From the NCBI RefSeq assembly GCF_024345225.1, contig NZ_BROD01000001.1, positions 3,546,516 through 3,610,515 on the forward strand: a DNA stretch of 64,000 nt. Reading direction: 5' to 3'. This document shows positions 37,026 to 48,401 of this stretch, one piece after another. Below the pieces are notes generated by a model. That model had not been told where the DNA came from and ran no database searches. It worked only from the letters and a program-made list of their open reading frames with translations. The translations under genes and the position numbers were made by a program. The DNA comes from Clostridium sp. TW13 (GTDB taxonomy: Bacteria > Bacillota > Clostridia > Clostridiales > Clostridiaceae). Position 1 is the stretch's first letter. Every line of letters begins with the position of its first letter.

Positions 37026-39848
37026 TTATAAATATTTCTTTAAATATTTACCTGTATATGATTCTTCTACTTCTATAATTTTTTCTGGGGTTCCTGTAGC
37101 TATAATAGTTCCACCTTTATCTCCACCTTCTGGACCTAAATCAATTATATAATCAGCGCATTTAATCATATCTAAATTATGCTCAATAACAACTACACTA
37201 TTCCCTGCTTCAACTAGTCTTTGAAGAATTTCTACCAATCTTTTTACATCATCAACATGAAGCCCTGTAGTTGGTTCATCTAAAATATACAATGTCTTCC
37301 CTGTGCTTCTCTTTGAAAGCTCATAAGCAAGTTTGATTCTTTGTGCCTCTCCTCCTGATAATTGAGTAGATGGCTGACCCAATCTAATATAGCCTAGACC
37401 AACATCATATAAAGTTTGAATTTTATTTTTTATTCTAGGTACATTCTCAAAGAAAGCTAACGCTTCCTCTACTGTCATATTAAGTATTTCATCAATATTC
37501 TTACCTTTATATTTTACTTCAAGAGTTTCTCTATTATAACGCTTTCCTTTGCAAACATCACATGGTACATATACATCAGATAAAAATTGCATTTCAATTT
37601 TTATTATTCCATCCCCACTGCAAGCTTCACATCTTCCACCTTTAACATTAAAACTGAATCTACCTTGTTTGTATCCTCTCATTTTAGCTTCTGGTGTTGT
37701 AGCAAATAATTCTCTTATTATATCAAAGGTTCCTGTATAAGTAGCTGGATTTGATCTAGGTGTTCTTCCTATAGGGCTTTGATCTATAGCAATAATTTTA
37801 TCTATATTTTCATATCCTTGAATTTCTTTATGAGCACCTGGGTTTGGTTTGCTCTTATTTATTATCTTCATTAACCCTTTGTATAATATTTCATTAACCA
37901 AAGTACTCTTTCCTGATCCTGACACTCCTGTGACCATTGTTAGAACACCTAAAGGGAATTTTATGTTAACATTTTTTAAATTATTTTCCTTTGCACCTTT
38001 TACAGTTATAAAGTTACCATTTCCTTTTCTTCTTACCTCTGGTACTTCTATTTTCTTCTTTCCTGTCAAATACTGTCCTGTAATTGAAGCTTCACATTGT
38101 TTTATTTCTTCTACAGTTCCTGCAGCTATAATCTCTCCACCACGTTCTCCAGCTCCTGGACCTATATCCACTACATAATCAGCTTCTTTTATAGTATCAT
38201 CATCATGTTCTACTACAACTAATGTATTACCTATATCTCTAAGGTGTTTTAATGTAGCGATAAGCTTATCATTATCCCTTTGATGAAGTCCTATACTTGG
38301 TTCATCCAATACATATAACACTCCCATTAGTTGAGATCCTATTTGTGTAGCTAACCTTATTCTTTGTGCTTCTCCACCTGACAATGTTCCAGCATTTCTA
38401 GCCAAATCTAAGTAATCTAAGCCTACATCTATTAAAAATTGTAATCTTGAGTTTATCTCTTTTACAATTTGTTGACTAATGATTTTATTCTTTTCAGAGA
38501 ACTCAATAGACTTTATAAATTCTAGTTCATCTCTTACTGACATCCTTGTGAACTGATTAATATTTTTACTACCTATAGTAACTGCCAATGCTTCTGGTTT
38601 TAATCTAGCACCATTACACTTTGGACATGGATTATTACTCATGAATTGTTCAATTTCATCCTTTATGTAATCTGAACCTGTCTCCATGTATCTTCTCTTG
38701 AGAGAATTAATTTCTCCATCAAAGCTATGGTTATATTTCTTTTTCACACCCTCTTTAACATAATGAACTTCTACAGTTTCTCCATTAGTTCCATACAATA
38801 AAATATCAACTATTTCTTTAGACAAATCTTCTATTGGTGTTTTTAAATCAAACTTATATTTTTTACTTAGAGCCTGAAGCACAGCATAAGTCCATGAATC
38901 TTCCTTCAATCTGCCTTCACCCCAAGAAGCTATGGCTCCTTCCATGACACTTATAGATTTATTAGGTATAATTAAATTCTCATCTATTTCTAATAAAGTT
39001 CCAAGCCCATCACAATGATCACATTTTCCCCATGGAGAGTTAAATGAAAATAGTCTTGGCGCTAATTCTCCTATACTTATACCACAATCTGGGCATGCGA
39101 AATTTTCACTATAAAGTGTGTCTCCCTCGCCAATAACATTAATAATTACTAAACCTTCCCCAAGCTTTAATGCCGCTTCTACAGAGTCTGTCAATCTACT
39201 TTCCATATCAGCTTTAACAACAAGTCTATCAACTATAACTTCTATATTATGCTTTATATTTTTTTCAAGTTTTATTTCATCTTCACTTAAATCATAGATT
39301 TCACCATCAATTCTAATCCTAATATATCCACTCTTTCTCACATTATCTAAAAGTTTTTCATGAGTTCCTTTTCTCCCTCTAACTATAGGTGCCAAAACTT
39401 GAAACTTTGTTCTCTCAGGTAATTCTTTAACTTTATCAACTATTTGATCTATAGATTGCTGAGAAATCTCCTTACCGCACTTTGGACAATGTGGAGTTCC
39501 TACTCTTGAATATAGAAGTCTTAAATAATCATAAATCTCTGTAACTGTTCCAACTGTAGATCTCGGATTTTTGCTAGTAGTCTTTTGTTCTATTGAAACT
39601 GCTGGTGATAACCCTTCTATAGATTCCACATCCGGCTTATTCACTTGCCCTAAAAATTGTCTTGCATAAGCACTTATAGACTCCATATATCTTCTTTGCC
39701 CCTCTGCATACAACGTATCAAAAGCTAAAGAAGATTTGCCTGAACCTGATAATCCAGTAAATACTACAAGCTTATCTCTAGGTATTTCCAAGCTTACGTT
39801 CTTTAAATTATGAACCTTAGCTCCTTTAATTTTTATTTTATCAATCAT
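37026..39848 (-). CDS. uvrA: Excinuclease ABC subunit A
   Basis: This 940-residue damage-sensing ATPase has two ABC cassettes. The first Walker A is [14 protein letters not shown] near residue 33, the second [13 protein letters not shown] near 640. ABC signatures are [12 protein letters not shown] and [12 protein letters not shown]. Zinc-binding cysteine pairs are CPDCG / CDHCDG and CEACSGDG / CDVCKG. With UvrB it scans DNA for bulky lesions. ATG follows GGGAGG. It lies 22 bases after uvrB, so the two are co-transcribed, unlike many bacteria where they are separate. Confidence 0.97.
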   Translation of the reverse strand: MIDKIKIKGAKVHNLKNVSLEIPRDKLVVFTGLSGSGKSSLAFDTLYAEGQRRYMESISAYARQFLGQVNKPDVESIEGLSPAVSIEQKTTSKNPRSTVGTVTEIYDYLRLLYSRVGTPHCPKCGKEISQQSIDQIVDKVKELPERTKFQVLAPIVRGRKGTHEKLLDNVRKSGYIRIRIDGEIYDLSEDEIKLEKNIKHNIEVIVDRLVVKADMESRLTDSVEAALKLGEGLVIINVIGEGDTLYSENFACPDCGISIGELAPRLFSFNSPWGKCDHCDGLGTLLEIDENLIIPNKSISVMEGAIASWGEGRLKEDSWTYAVLQALSKKYKFDLKTPIEDLSKEIVDILLYGTNGETVEVHYVKEGVKKKYNHSFDGEINSLKRRYMETGSDYIKDEIEQFMSNNPCPKCNGARLKPEALAVTIGSKNINQFTRMSVRDELEFIKSIEFSEKNKIISQQIVKEINSRLQFLIDVGLDYLDLARNAGTLSGGEAQRIRLATQIGSQLMGVLYVLDEPSIGLHQRDNDKLIATLKHLRDIGNTLVVVEHDDDTIKEADYVVDIGPGAGERGGEIIAAGTVEEIKQCEASITGQYLTGKKKIEVPEVRRKGNGNFITVKGAKENNLKNVNIKFPLGVLTMVTGVSGSGKSTLVNEILYKGLMKIINKSKPNPGAHKEIQGYENIDKIIAIDQSPIGRTPRSNPATYTGTFDIIRELFATTPEAKMRGYKQGRFSFNVKGGRCEACSGDGIIKIEMQFLSDVYVPCDVCKGKRYNRETLEVKYKGKNIDEILNMTVEEALAFFENVPRIKNKIQTLYDVGLGYIRLGQPSTQLSGGEAQRIKLAYELSKRSTGKTLYILDEPTTGLHVDDVKRLVEILQRLVEAGNSVVVIEHNLDMIKCADYIIDLGPEGGDKGGTIIATGTPEKIIEVEESYTGKYLKKYL

Positions 39849-39870
39849 TTCTTTACCCTCCCATTCATCT

Positions 39871-41841
39871 CTATACTTCTTTTAACTTTTGTAATTTATC
39901 TCTTAATTCTGCGGCTCTTTCAAATTGTAAATTCTTCGCTGCTTCTTTCATTTCTTTTTCTAATTTCTTAATTATCTTTTCTTTATCCTTAGGAGAAACC
40001 TCCACTTCTTCACTTATGATGTATTCTGCACTTTCTTCTGCAACTTTACTTGCTTCTATAACTTCTCTTATATCCTTTATTATAGTCTGAGGCGTAATAC
40101 CATTCTCCTCGTTGTATTTCATTTGAATAGCTCTTCTTCGATTAGTTTCACTTATAGCGGTGTTCATGGATTTTGTAATATTGTCTGCATACATTATTAC
40201 CTTACTCTCAGAATTTCTAGCTGCTCTTCCAATAGTTTGAATCAATGATGTTTCTGAACGAAGGAAACCTTCTTTATCTGCATCCAAAATTGCTACTAAA
40301 GCCACCTCTGGTATATCAAGACCTTCCCTTAAAAGATTTATCCCAACCAAAACATCTACTTCTCCAGTTCTTAAAGAACGTATAATCTTCATTCTTTCTA
40401 TTGTCTCTATATCTGAATGCATGTAGGTAGTTTTCACACCCAAGTCCTTAAGATATTTTGTTAAGTCTTCTGACATCTTTTTTGTTAGGGTAGTAATTAA
40501 AATTCTAAATCCTTTTGATATGGTTTTCTGAATTTCTCCATACAAATCATCAATTTGGCCATTAACAGATCTTACTTCAATCTCTGGATCTAAAAGACCT
40601 GTTGGTCTTATTATCTGCTCCGCTATATTGGTTGAATGATCTATTTCATAAGTTGATGGTGTTGCAGAAACAAATACTACTTGATTCATTTTTTCCTCAA
40701 ATTCATCAAACTTTAATGGTCTATTATCATAAGCACAAGGTAATCTAAAGCCATACTCCACTAAAGAATTTTTTCTTGACCTATCTCCTCCATACATTGC
40801 CCTTACCTGAGGAAGAGTAACGTGACTTTCGTCAATAAACAACAAATAATCTCCCGGGAAATAATCAATTAATGTTTGTGGTGGAGTGCCAGGATCTCTT
40901 TCGTCTAAAATTCTCGAATAATTTTCAATTCCAGTACAATATCCTACTTCTCTAATCATCTCTATGTCAAAATTTGTTCTTTGTTTTAGTCTTTGAGCCT
41001 CTAATAATTTTTCCTCAGCATTTAACTGCTTTAACCTGTCCTCCAGCTCATCTTCTATTATCTTTATTGCTTTTTCAAGTTTCTCTGCTGATGCAGCAAA
41101 GTGAGATGCCGGAAATATTGATACATGTTTTCTACTATTTAATATTTTTCCCGTCAAAACATCAAATTCTTTAATATCATCTATTTCATCACCAAAAAAC
41201 TCTATTCTTATTCCTGTATTATCTTTCGATGCTGGAATTATATCTAATGAATCTCCTCTGACCCTAAATGTTCCTCTAGAAAAATCAATATCATTTCTTT
41301 CAAAATGTATATCAATAAGCTTTCTTATAATCTCATTTCTCCCTATCTCCATTCCCTTTCTTAGAGAAACAGTTAACTTTTTATATTCTTCTGGATTTCC
41401 CAACCCATAAATGCAAGAAACTGAAGCTACTATAATTACATCTCGTCTCTCTAAAAGAGCTGATGTTGCTGAATGCCTTAACTTATCAATTTCATCATTT
41501 ATCGAAGCATCCTTCTCTATAAATGTATCAGTCTGTGGTACATATGCTTCTGGTTGATAATAATCGTAATAAGAAACAAAATATTCTACTATTGCATCTG
41601 GAAAAAATTCTTTGAATTCACTACATAATTGAGCAGCTAAAGTCTTATTATGAGCTAGTACTAAAGTAGGTTTATTTACCCTCTCAATTATATTTGCCAT
41701 TGTAAAAGTTTTTCCTGAACCTGTTACTCCTAAAAGAGTTTGAAACTTTTCTCCATTTTCAATCCCATTAACCAGACTATCTATAGCCTGTGGCTGATCT
41801 CCGGTGGATTTGAACTTAGATACTATTTTAAATTCATTCAT
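39871..41841 (-). CDS. uvrB: Excinuclease ABC subunit B
   Basis: ATG at 41841 ([10 protein letters not shown]) follows AGGAGGACTACA and gives 656 residues. This is a superfamily 2 helicase fold with Walker [16 protein letters not shown] and the UvrB beta-hairpin [20 protein letters not shown]. Further motifs are [11 protein letters not shown] and [14 protein letters not shown], plus QTIGRAARN. The UVR tail [16 protein letters not shown] docks UvrC. It loads at lesions handed over by UvrA. It follows the PDZ gene on the same strand after a terminator at 41969, so it likely has its own promoter. Confidence 0.97.
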   Translation of the reverse strand: MNEFKIVSKFKSTGDQPQAIDSLVNGIENGEKFQTLLGVTGSGKTFTMANIIERVNKPTLVLAHNKTLAAQLCSEFKEFFPDAIVEYFVSYYDYYQPEAYVPQTDTFIEKDASINDEIDKLRHSATSALLERRDVIIVASVSCIYGLGNPEEYKKLTVSLRKGMEIGRNEIIRKLIDIHFERNDIDFSRGTFRVRGDSLDIIPASKDNTGIRIEFFGDEIDDIKEFDVLTGKILNSRKHVSIFPASHFAASAEKLEKAIKIIEDELEDRLKQLNAEEKLLEAQRLKQRTNFDIEMIREVGYCTGIENYSRILDERDPGTPPQTLIDYFPGDYLLFIDESHVTLPQVRAMYGGDRSRKNSLVEYGFRLPCAYDNRPLKFDEFEEKMNQVVFVSATPSTYEIDHSTNIAEQIIRPTGLLDPEIEVRSVNGQIDDLYGEIQKTISKGFRILITTLTKKMSEDLTKYLKDLGVKTTYMHSDIETIERMKIIRSLRTGEVDVLVGINLLREGLDIPEVALVAILDADKEGFLRSETSLIQTIGRAARNSESKVIMYADNITKSMNTAISETNRRRAIQMKYNEENGITPQTIIKDIREVIEASKVAEESAEYIISEEVEVSPKDKEKIIKKLEKEMKEAAKNLQFERAAELRDKLQKLKEV

Positions 41842-41968
41842 TGTAGTCCTCCTCATAATTTAAAACAATTTCTCTCCACTCTTCTTTCGAATATATGTTC
41901 TATTATACTATACTATTTTTTATTAATCAATTTCCAAAATTATAAATTAATTTATTTATCTGTATAGT

Positions 41969-41989
41969 AAAAAAAATCCACATAGTGGA
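41969..41989 (-). terminator. Terminator after the PDZ-domain gene
   Basis: The short stem TCCAC / GTGGA with a three-base loop is followed on the minus strand by eight T residues, 11 bases past the stop at 42001. Confidence 0.7.
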
Positions 41990-42000
41990 CTTCTTTAACT

Positions 42001-43275
42001 TTATTTTTTATTTGTCTTTTTTAATTTATCTAATATATCTTGAAATTTAGCTTTATCAAAAGGAATAGCTTCATCTAAAGCTACAGCTTTAGGCACTAAA
42101 ATCACACCTAACCTCTTACCTCTGAGCGGTTCTATTAATAAAGTTTCTAACTTTCCATTAACTTTCTTAACCTCTAACTGTATTCCTATACTACTTTCAT
42201 TAATAATCTTGTATATAGACTTCTCATTAGGTATATCATTATTATTTATAGTTAGTATTCTATCCCCACTTCTTAAATTTAATTCATCAGCTACAGAATT
42301 TGGTAATACTTCCAATATGCATATTCCATTCTCATCACTAATATATAACGGAGTTCTAGCATCTTCAATTTTTCTCTGAATATGCAACATTAATTCATGA
42401 CCTATTGGTGCAAAAACTAATACTATCAGCTGTCCAATTATCCCTATATCAGCAATTTGGGCTACCGCTGTCAAAGCAATTCCGTATAAAGAAATACAGA
42501 CTCCAGACAACTTACATTTTTCTCTTTTGGTCATAGTAAATGTATATGATGAATACCCAATCACACCATATAATGACGCTATTTGTATAGTTCCTACAGC
42601 TAATATACTTACCATTGTATTATGCTGTATTAATGGCCACCAACTTGGTGTAGATATTACACTTTGACCCACTGTACTACTTCCATTTAATATAAAAAGT
42701 AACGCTACTGGCATTGGCCAATATCTTTTTAATGCAAAACCTCCAGATATCTTTCCATTCTTATTAGAGAATACTGGGATGGAACCCTTATGTCCATCAA
42801 ATGCAACTAAGATGCCTTCCAGGATATGCAACACTCCTACAAAAGTCATCAGTGCAACTACATTTACACTAATTGATGAGGTCATATTTTCCATAGAATA
42901 AAATGCATTTATTATTAGAGCTAAAAATCCCAAAATTGATGCTGAATACGAAAAACAAAAAAGTCGTGGCTTATAAAACATAAGTAATATAGATATTAAA
43001 AACAAAAGTTCAATTCCTGAATTTTCATTAAACGCAACACCTAAATAAGTTAATATTATACTTCCCACAGTTCCTGCAAAAATACCTAATACTATTTGCG
43101 ATAAAGTAAGCTCTAATGGGGATTCTAATTGATCCCCCATAATCATCTTTTGCATTAAAGTATTTCTTCTATTCTTAAAATAAAATATAACGCTCAAGGT
43201 TATAAGTATTAAAGTTGAAGTAGGTTCAACTATTGCAGCTGCTATGGATTTTAGAGAATGCATTGCTAAATCCAT
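42001..43275 (-). CDS. Polytopic membrane protein with C-terminal PDZ domain
   Basis: In this 424-residue protein, residues 1-300 hold about eight membrane segments and residues ~315-400 a PDZ domain (CILEVLPNSVADELNLRSGD then RILTINNNDIPNEKSIYK). No protease active site is visible. PDZ membrane proteins of this class sit beside carboxyl-terminal proteases in Clostridia and may present substrates or scaffold the envelope complex; this is inferred from the S41 peptidase gene 14 bases upstream and ftsEX beyond it. ATG follows AGTAGGAGGAATTG. Confidence 0.85.
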   Translation of the reverse strand: MDLAMHSLKSIAAAIVEPTSTLILITLSVIFYFKNRRNTLMQKMIMGDQLESPLELTLSQIVLGIFAGTVGSIILTYLGVAFNENSGIELLFLISILLMFYKPRLFCFSYSASILGFLALIINAFYSMENMTSSISVNVVALMTFVGVLHILEGILVAFDGHKGSIPVFSNKNGKISGGFALKRYWPMPVALLFILNGSSTVGQSVISTPSWWPLIQHNTMVSILAVGTIQIASLYGVIGYSSYTFTMTKREKCKLSGVCISLYGIALTAVAQIADIGIIGQLIVLVFAPIGHELMLHIQRKIEDARTPLYISDENGICILEVLPNSVADELNLRSGDRILTINNNDIPNEKSIYKIINESSIGIQLEVKKVNGKLETLLIEPLRGKRLGVILVPKAVALDEAIPFDKAKFQDILDKLKKTNKK

Positions 43276-43289
43276 AACTTCAATTCCTC

Positions 43290-44567
43290 CTACTTTATTT
43301 TATCTTGCACAATTTCTAATGCCTTTTTAAATTGCGGATCCTTAGTTCTATCATATGGTTTATCAAGCAATTCTTTAGGGTACTTAACTTCAACATCAGG
43401 CGCAATACCTTTTTTGTGAATATTAATTCCCAAAGGAGAGTAGTACTTTGAAATTGTTACCTTTAACGCAGATCCATCCTTTTTATCTTCTAACGTAACC
43501 TGAACAATTCCTTTACCAAAAGTTCTTTCTCCAACCAAAGTTCCTATTTTGTAATCTCTAACTGCTCCTGAAACTATTTCTGAAGCACTAGCTGAATTGC
43601 CATTTACAAGTAGAACCAATGGCATTCCTATAGCCTCTCCGCCTTTTGAAAGACTTTCTTCTTTGCTATTATATTTATCTATTGTAGATACTACTAGTTT
43701 ATCCTTAGGAATAAAATTTGATACCAAATTTACTGCTGCAAATAAATATCCTCCTGGATTATCACGTAAATCAAGGATTAACCCCTTCATTCCAGCTTTC
43801 TTTAGTTCTGCTAGCTTAGCATTAAAATCATCAGCTGTATATAACTCAAATCCTGATACCATTATATATCCTATATTTGATGTTACCATTTCACCAGATA
43901 CTGATTCATTTTTTATTTCATCTCTAACAACACCTATTTCTAAAGTCTGGTTATCACCTCTTAAAATAGTAAGCTTTACTTCTTCTTTCTTATCACCTTT
44001 CATTACAGCAATAGCATCATCCAACTGAGCTCCTGTATATGATTTTCCGTTAACTTTTAAAATATAATCGCCTGATTTGATACCTGCTTTTTCTGCTGGT
44101 GAACCTTTTTGTGGTTTTATTACATATATTTTATCATTCTTTGCAGTTATGTTAATCCCTAACCCTAAAAAGCTACCATTAACTTTATCCATATAATTTT
44201 TATATTCTTTAGCATCCATATAATATGTATATGGATCACCTAATGCTTGAGACATTCCTTTTATTGCCCCATCTAACAATTTATTATCATCTATTTCTCC
44301 ATCATACTTTTTATAGATTGTATCTCTAATAGCAAATAACTTTTTATATTTACTTACATCTGAAATACCATCCAATTTTTGAGCAATTACTTTATCTCTT
44401 ATCCACGGAAAAACACCATTAAATGTTAAAAACCCACCTGCAACAAAAGAGGTACAATTAGTAACTATTAATAATATTACAATTGATGCTGTTATTATAA
44501 CTTTCTTTTGTTTCTTGTTTCTTAACATTCTATTACTTTCTTCAGTAGATTGTTCTTCATTTTGCAT
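43290..44567 (-). CDS. S41 family carboxyl-terminal processing peptidase
   Basis: ATG at 44567 follows AAAGGAG and gives 425 residues. A membrane anchor at ~18-40 is followed by a helical segment. A PDZ domain follows at ~110-185 (FLGLGINITAKNDKIYVIKP then PAEKAGIKSGDYILKVNGKS). The protease core has catalytic Ser in VNGNSASASEIVSGA and Lys in GERTFGKGIVQV. CtpA/CtpB-type enzymes cut exported proteins; in Bacillus CtpB triggers sigma-K activation during sporulation. It lies just downstream of ftsEX and upstream of the PDZ membrane protein. Confidence 0.93.
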   Translation of the reverse strand: MQNEEQSTEESNRMLRNKKQKKVIITASIVILLIVTNCTSFVAGGFLTFNGVFPWIRDKVIAQKLDGISDVSKYKKLFAIRDTIYKKYDGEIDDNKLLDGAIKGMSQALGDPYTYYMDAKEYKNYMDKVNGSFLGLGINITAKNDKIYVIKPQKGSPAEKAGIKSGDYILKVNGKSYTGAQLDDAIAVMKGDKKEEVKLTILRGDNQTLEIGVVRDEIKNESVSGEMVTSNIGYIMVSGFELYTADDFNAKLAELKKAGMKGLILDLRDNPGGYLFAAVNLVSNFIPKDKLVVSTIDKYNSKEESLSKGGEAIGMPLVLLVNGNSASASEIVSGAVRDYKIGTLVGERTFGKGIVQVTLEDKKDGSALKVTISKYYSPLGINIHKKGIAPDVEVKYPKELLDKPYDRTKDPQFKKALEIVQDKIK

Positions 44568-44620
44568 ATAAATTATTACTCCTTTCCATTGTTTCAACGA
44601 CTAACAAGGTGAATAATTTA

Positions 44621-45514
44621 TTACACTATTAAAAACTTTCTTAAAGCAATAACACTACCAAATACACCTATAGCAATTCCAGCCAAACAGAATTCCCATG
44701 ATACTCCATATAATATGTAAGATGGGTCTACTAATTTAAATGAAATAAATGCTTCTGCTATCTTATGATATACCCATTTATATGAAAAGTATAAGACAAC
44801 TGTAGATATAATTCCACCTACTATCCCAATAAACATACCTTCTATAATAAATGGCCATCTAATAAATGCATCTGTCGCTCCAACGAATTTCATGATTCCA
44901 ATTTCTCTTCTTCTTGAATATACTGTAAGCTTTATAGTATTTACTATTAAGAATATTGAAACAAACGCTAATATTGCAACAAAAGCAATTATCACCCATC
45001 TTAATGTCTTAGCAAAATTTGAGATTGAATTTATTAATTGTTGATCATTTCTATAAGATTCTACTCCTGATAGATTTTTTACTGCATTAATTACATTTTT
45101 TACATCATCAGGATTCTCAACTTTTACAGTATATGATGTTGGTAAGGGATTCTTTGCAGGATCATCATATCCTTCAAAAATTTCCTTATAATCTGCAAAC
45201 TGCTTTTTTGCATTTTCTAATGCTTGTTCCTTACTTTCATAGGTAACTTCCCTTACTCCCTTGGTTTCTGATAATTTAGCTTGAATAGTATTTTTGTCAC
45301 TAATATTAATATCCTTTTTTAGGTATACCTTTATTACTACCTTATCTTCTACACTTTTTACTCCACTATTCACATTTAAACTTAAAATCAATGATATACC
45401 AAAAATAAAAAGTGTGGCTAATATAGTAGCTATAGAAGCTATCGTCATAGTTTTATTTCTTTTTAAACTCTTAAATGCATCTCCAATATAATAATTAAAT
45501 GTACTCATTTTCAT
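44621..45514 (-). CDS. ftsX: Cell division ABC transporter permease FtsX
   Basis: ATG at 45514 follows GAGGGGAAG and gives 297 residues; this start lies 20 bases inside ftsE, an overlap normal for this pair. It has four membrane helices: one at ~25-45 and three near the C-terminus (FVAILAFVSIFLIVNTIKLT). The large outer loop (50-165) and the REIGIMKFVGATDAFIRWPF motif are typical. FtsX couples ATP hydrolysis by FtsE to wall hydrolases, in Gram-positives often coiled-coil NlpC/P60 enzymes, one of which is encoded at 61779. Confidence 0.95.
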   Translation of the reverse strand: MKMSTFNYYIGDAFKSLKRNKTMTIASIATILATLFIFGISLILSLNVNSGVKSVEDKVVIKVYLKKDINISDKNTIQAKLSETKGVREVTYESKEQALENAKKQFADYKEIFEGYDDPAKNPLPTSYTVKVENPDDVKNVINAVKNLSGVESYRNDQQLINSISNFAKTLRWVIIAFVAILAFVSIFLIVNTIKLTVYSRRREIGIMKFVGATDAFIRWPFIIEGMFIGIVGGIISTVVLYFSYKWVYHKIAEAFISFKLVDPSYILYGVSWEFCLAGIAIGVFGSVIALRKFLIV

Positions 45515-46190
45515 CTTCGTATCTTCCCCTCTTTTCATCCCTTACTATCTCGCCCTTCTCTATGGCAATAACTCTTTTCTTCATGTTGTTAACAATTTCT
45601 TTAGCATGAGTTGCCATAAGAACAGTAGTTCCAGCTTTATTTATATCATCTATAAGAGCCATTATTTCATGCGCTGTTTCTGGATCTAGATTTCCTGTCG
45701 GTTCATCAGCAATTAAAACTTGAGGATTATTAACTAATGCTCTTGCTATTGAAACCCTCTGTTGTTCTCCTCCTGATAGTTCACTAGGGAACATCTTATA
45801 TTTATGCGATAATCCAACCAAAGATAAAACCATAGGTACTCTTTTTCTTATTTCTTTTGGTGATGCTTCCACTACTCTCATAGCAAAAGCTACATTTTCA
45901 TAAACATTCAATGTTGGTATAAGTCTAAAATCTTGAAATATCATTCCTATCTTTCTTCGATAATATGGTACTTCTCTTCTCTTTACTTCTGATAAAGTAG
46001 TAGAATTTACAACTAAGCTTCCGGTACTTGGTTCAATCTCTTTTAATAACATTTTTATAAAAGTAGATTTACCAGCTCCACTTGGTCCTACTAGGAAAAC
46101 AAATTCTCCTCTCTCTATAGTAACATTTATATCATTTAAAGCTTTTACATTATTATTATAGACTTTACTAACATTTTTAAACTCTATCAT
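45495..46190 (-). CDS. ftsE: Cell division ABC transporter ATPase FtsE
   Basis: ATG at 46190 (MIEFKNVSKVYNN) follows GGAGTG and gives 231 residues; the upstream frame is non-coding. Walker A GPSGAGKSTFIKML lies near residue 36, signature ELSGGEQQRVSIARALV, Walker B VLIADEPTGNLDPET and the switch His in MATHAKEIV. It drives FtsX at the septum or lateral wall. It heads the ftsE-ftsX-S41-PDZ unit. Confidence 0.96.
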   Translation of the reverse strand: MIEFKNVSKVYNNNVKALNDINVTIERGEFVFLVGPSGAGKSTFIKMLLKEIEPSTGSLVVNSTTLSEVKRREVPYYRRKIGMIFQDFRLIPTLNVYENVAFAMRVVEASPKEIRKRVPMVLSLVGLSHKYKMFPSELSGGEQQRVSIARALVNNPQVLIADEPTGNLDPETAHEIMALIDDINKAGTTVLMATHAKEIVNNMKKRVIAIEKGEIVRDEKRGRYEDENEYI

Positions 46191-46438
46191 ATAAAGACAC
46201 TCCTTAAAAATTATTGCATAATACAAAACTGATAATTGTATCATTTTAAATACATAAAACATTATATCATAAGACACATAGTAATAATATTTTATTTTTT
46301 TAATTGTTTATGAACTTTTATGTTACATGTCCATAATTTTTGCCGATTATTGTAACTTTATTGGTGTCCTTCCATTTAAATCATATAAATTCATAATGAT
46401 TCCTTTGATTTAATTAACATTACTGGCTAATATTTATA

Positions 46439-47296
46439 TTAAATTGTATCATCTAATTCCTTAAATCCTTCTCCCAAAACTTCATGTACTTCATTTACTG
46501 TAATAAAAGCTCTTGGATCTCTTTCCTTTATAAAATCTTTCAACTTTATAAATTCATTTCTACCTAATACTGTATAAAGCACTAATATCTCAGAATTCTT
46601 ATAGCCGCCAATACCTCTTACTAAACTGCAACCTCTTTCTAAGTCATCTATTATAAAAGCTCTGATTTCATCCTGTTTTGTACTTATTACAGTTACTTCC
46701 TTAACTGTGTTTATACCTTCAATAAATCTATCTATTGTCACACCTAAAATAATAACTGATAGCAAAGCATATAAAGCCGCATCTATTCCAAATGCCTTTA
46801 TAGCTCCTAATGTTATTAAAAAATCTACTATTAAAAGTGCCTTTCCAATAGCTATATGAAAAATTTTATTTAAAATCTTTGCAAGTATATCTGTACCTCC
46901 TGTAGATGCATTATAATTAAATACTATTGACATGCCTACAGCAGAAATTAGTGTTCCAAAAATAGTTGCAATGATTAAATCTTTACTTACAGCAACAGGA
47001 TTAAAAAACTTTTCTATTATCCACATAACAACAGATAATCCAAATGAGGCGTATAGTGTTTTAGCTCCAAAGTTACCACCAATAACAACAAATGCTACAC
47101 CAAATAAAACTAAATTAACTATAAAAACTATTGTTCCATTAGATATAAACGGAAAGAAATGGTTTACTACTATAGCCAACCCTGTTACACCACCTGCAGC
47201 TAATTTATTAGGTGCTAGAAAATATTCTACTGCTATGGCAGTTAAAATCACACCTAAAGTTATCATTAAATAATCTTTAACAACCTTCTTTTTCAT
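46439..47296 (-). CDS. YitT family membrane protein (DUF2179 tail)
   Basis: In this 285-residue protein, five membrane helices (residues 8-200) include LAAGGVTGLAIVVNHFFPF, NYNASTGGTDILAKILNKIF and a later YALLSVIILG helix. A C-terminal cytosolic DUF2179 domain follows (ERGCSLVRGIGGYKNSE; VNEVHEVLGEGF). Function in the family is unknown, and ligand binding by DUF2179 is suggested only by its fold. ATG follows AAAGGAGC. It lies 250 bases upstream of ftsE and may have its own promoter. Confidence 0.88.
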   Translation of the reverse strand: MKKKVVKDYLMITLGVILTAIAVEYFLAPNKLAAGGVTGLAIVVNHFFPFISNGTIVFIVNLVLFGVAFVVIGGNFGAKTLYASFGLSVVMWIIEKFFNPVAVSKDLIIATIFGTLISAVGMSIVFNYNASTGGTDILAKILNKIFHIAIGKALLIVDFLITLGAIKAFGIDAALYALLSVIILGVTIDRFIEGINTVKEVTVISTKQDEIRAFIIDDLERGCSLVRGIGGYKNSEILVLYTVLGRNEFIKLKDFIKERDPRAFITVNEVHEVLGEGFKELDDTI

Positions 47297-47421
47297 AATT
47301 CTATGCTCCTTTAATATTTCATCAATAATGTAGAGTTAATTGTATAATTATATTGTTCCAAAAAAGCAACTCAAAATATACCAATATATATTCTATCATT
47401 AAAATTTTAAAAGCACAAAAT

Positions 47422-47460
47422 TAAATAACAGTATGAAGTCTAACTTCATACTGTTATTTA
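47422..47460 (-). terminator. Terminator of the split transketolase genes
   Basis: The perfect 17-base stem TAAATAACAGTATGAAG / CTTCATACTGTTATTTA has a five-base loop and starts six bases beyond the stop at 47466. Confidence 0.85.
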
Positions 47461-47465
47461 ATTAT

Positions 47466-48401
47466 TTATCTTAATTCTTTTTTTACTGTATTAATTATAT
47501 CCTGTGAGGTTAATCCATACTCTTTTAAAAGTTCATCTGGTTTTCCACTCTCACCAAAAACATCTTTTACACCTATTCTTATAACCTTTGTTGGTTGTTC
47601 TTCAGTAACAACTTCAGCTACAGCTGAACCTAAACCACCAATAATGCTATGTTCTTCAGCCGTAACTATAAACTTAGTCTCTTTTGCAGCCTTAACAATT
47701 ATTTCTTTATCTATAGGTTTTAATGTATGAATATTAATTACCCTTACATCTATTCCTTCCGCTCTTAAACTTTCTTCAGCCTTAAGTGCTGCTTCTACCA
47801 TAATTCCAGTTGCGATTATAGTAGCAGTATTTCCACTTCTAAGTTCAACACCTTTTCCTATTTCAAATTTGTAGTTATTTTCATCATTTATTGTTTCTAC
47901 AGCCATTCTACCAAGTCTAACATAACATGGTCCATTATATGCAGCTATAGCTCTTATCACTGCTTCTGTTTCTACTGCATCTGATGGATTGATTACCGTC
48001 ATATTTGGAATACTTCTCATTAATGATAAATCTTCAATAGCTTGATGAGATGCTCCATCCTCTCCTACTGTTAACCCTGCATGAGTGGCACATATTTTCA
48101 CATTTAAATTTGGATAGCAAATTGAATTTCTAATTTGTTCAAATGCTCTACCTGCTGCAAACATAGCAAATGTACTTACATAAGGTATTTTTCCGCATGT
48201 TGATAATCCTGCTGCTACTCCCATCATATTAGCTTCTGCAATTCCCATATTTATAAATCTATCATGGCATACACCTTTAAAGTCTGCTGTTTTTGTAGAT
48301 TTAGAAAGATCCGCATCAAGTACAACTATTTTTTCATTTTCCATTCCTAATTTAGCTAAAGCTTTTCCATAAGCTTCTCTTGTAGCAATTTTAGTTCCCA
48401 T
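47466..48401 (-). CDS. Transketolase, C-terminal subunit
   Basis: This 311-residue protein equals the pyrimidine-binding and C-terminal domains of transketolase. The conserved glutamate region is MGIAEANMMGVAAGLSTCGK. FAMFAAGRAFEQIRNSI and HAGLTVGEDGASHQAIEDLS form the TPP and substrate contacts. The C-terminal Transketolase_C domain carries TAEEHSIIGGLGSAVAE. It needs the N-terminal subunit, whose stop overlaps its start (TAATG). Together they move two-carbon units between sugar phosphates in the pentose phosphate pathway. Split transketolases are common in Clostridia and archaea. Confidence 0.93.
   Translation of the reverse strand: MGTKIATREAYGKALAKLGMENEKIVVLDADLSKSTKTADFKGVCHDRFINMGIAEANMMGVAAGLSTCGKIPYVSTFAMFAAGRAFEQIRNSICYPNLNVKICATHAGLTVGEDGASHQAIEDLSLMRSIPNMTVINPSDAVETEAVIRAIAAYNGPCYVRLGRMAVETINDENNYKFEIGKGVELRSGNTATIIATGIMVEAALKAEESLRAEGIDVRVINIHTLKPIDKEIIVKAAKETKFIVTAEEHSIIGGLGSAVAEVVTEEQPTKVIRIGVKDVFGESGKPDELLKEYGLTSQDIINTVKKELR

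Noticed and set aside
43597-44028. 143-codon open frame on the plus strand
   Set aside because: Antisense to the S41 peptidase; no ribosome site and no recognisable domain.
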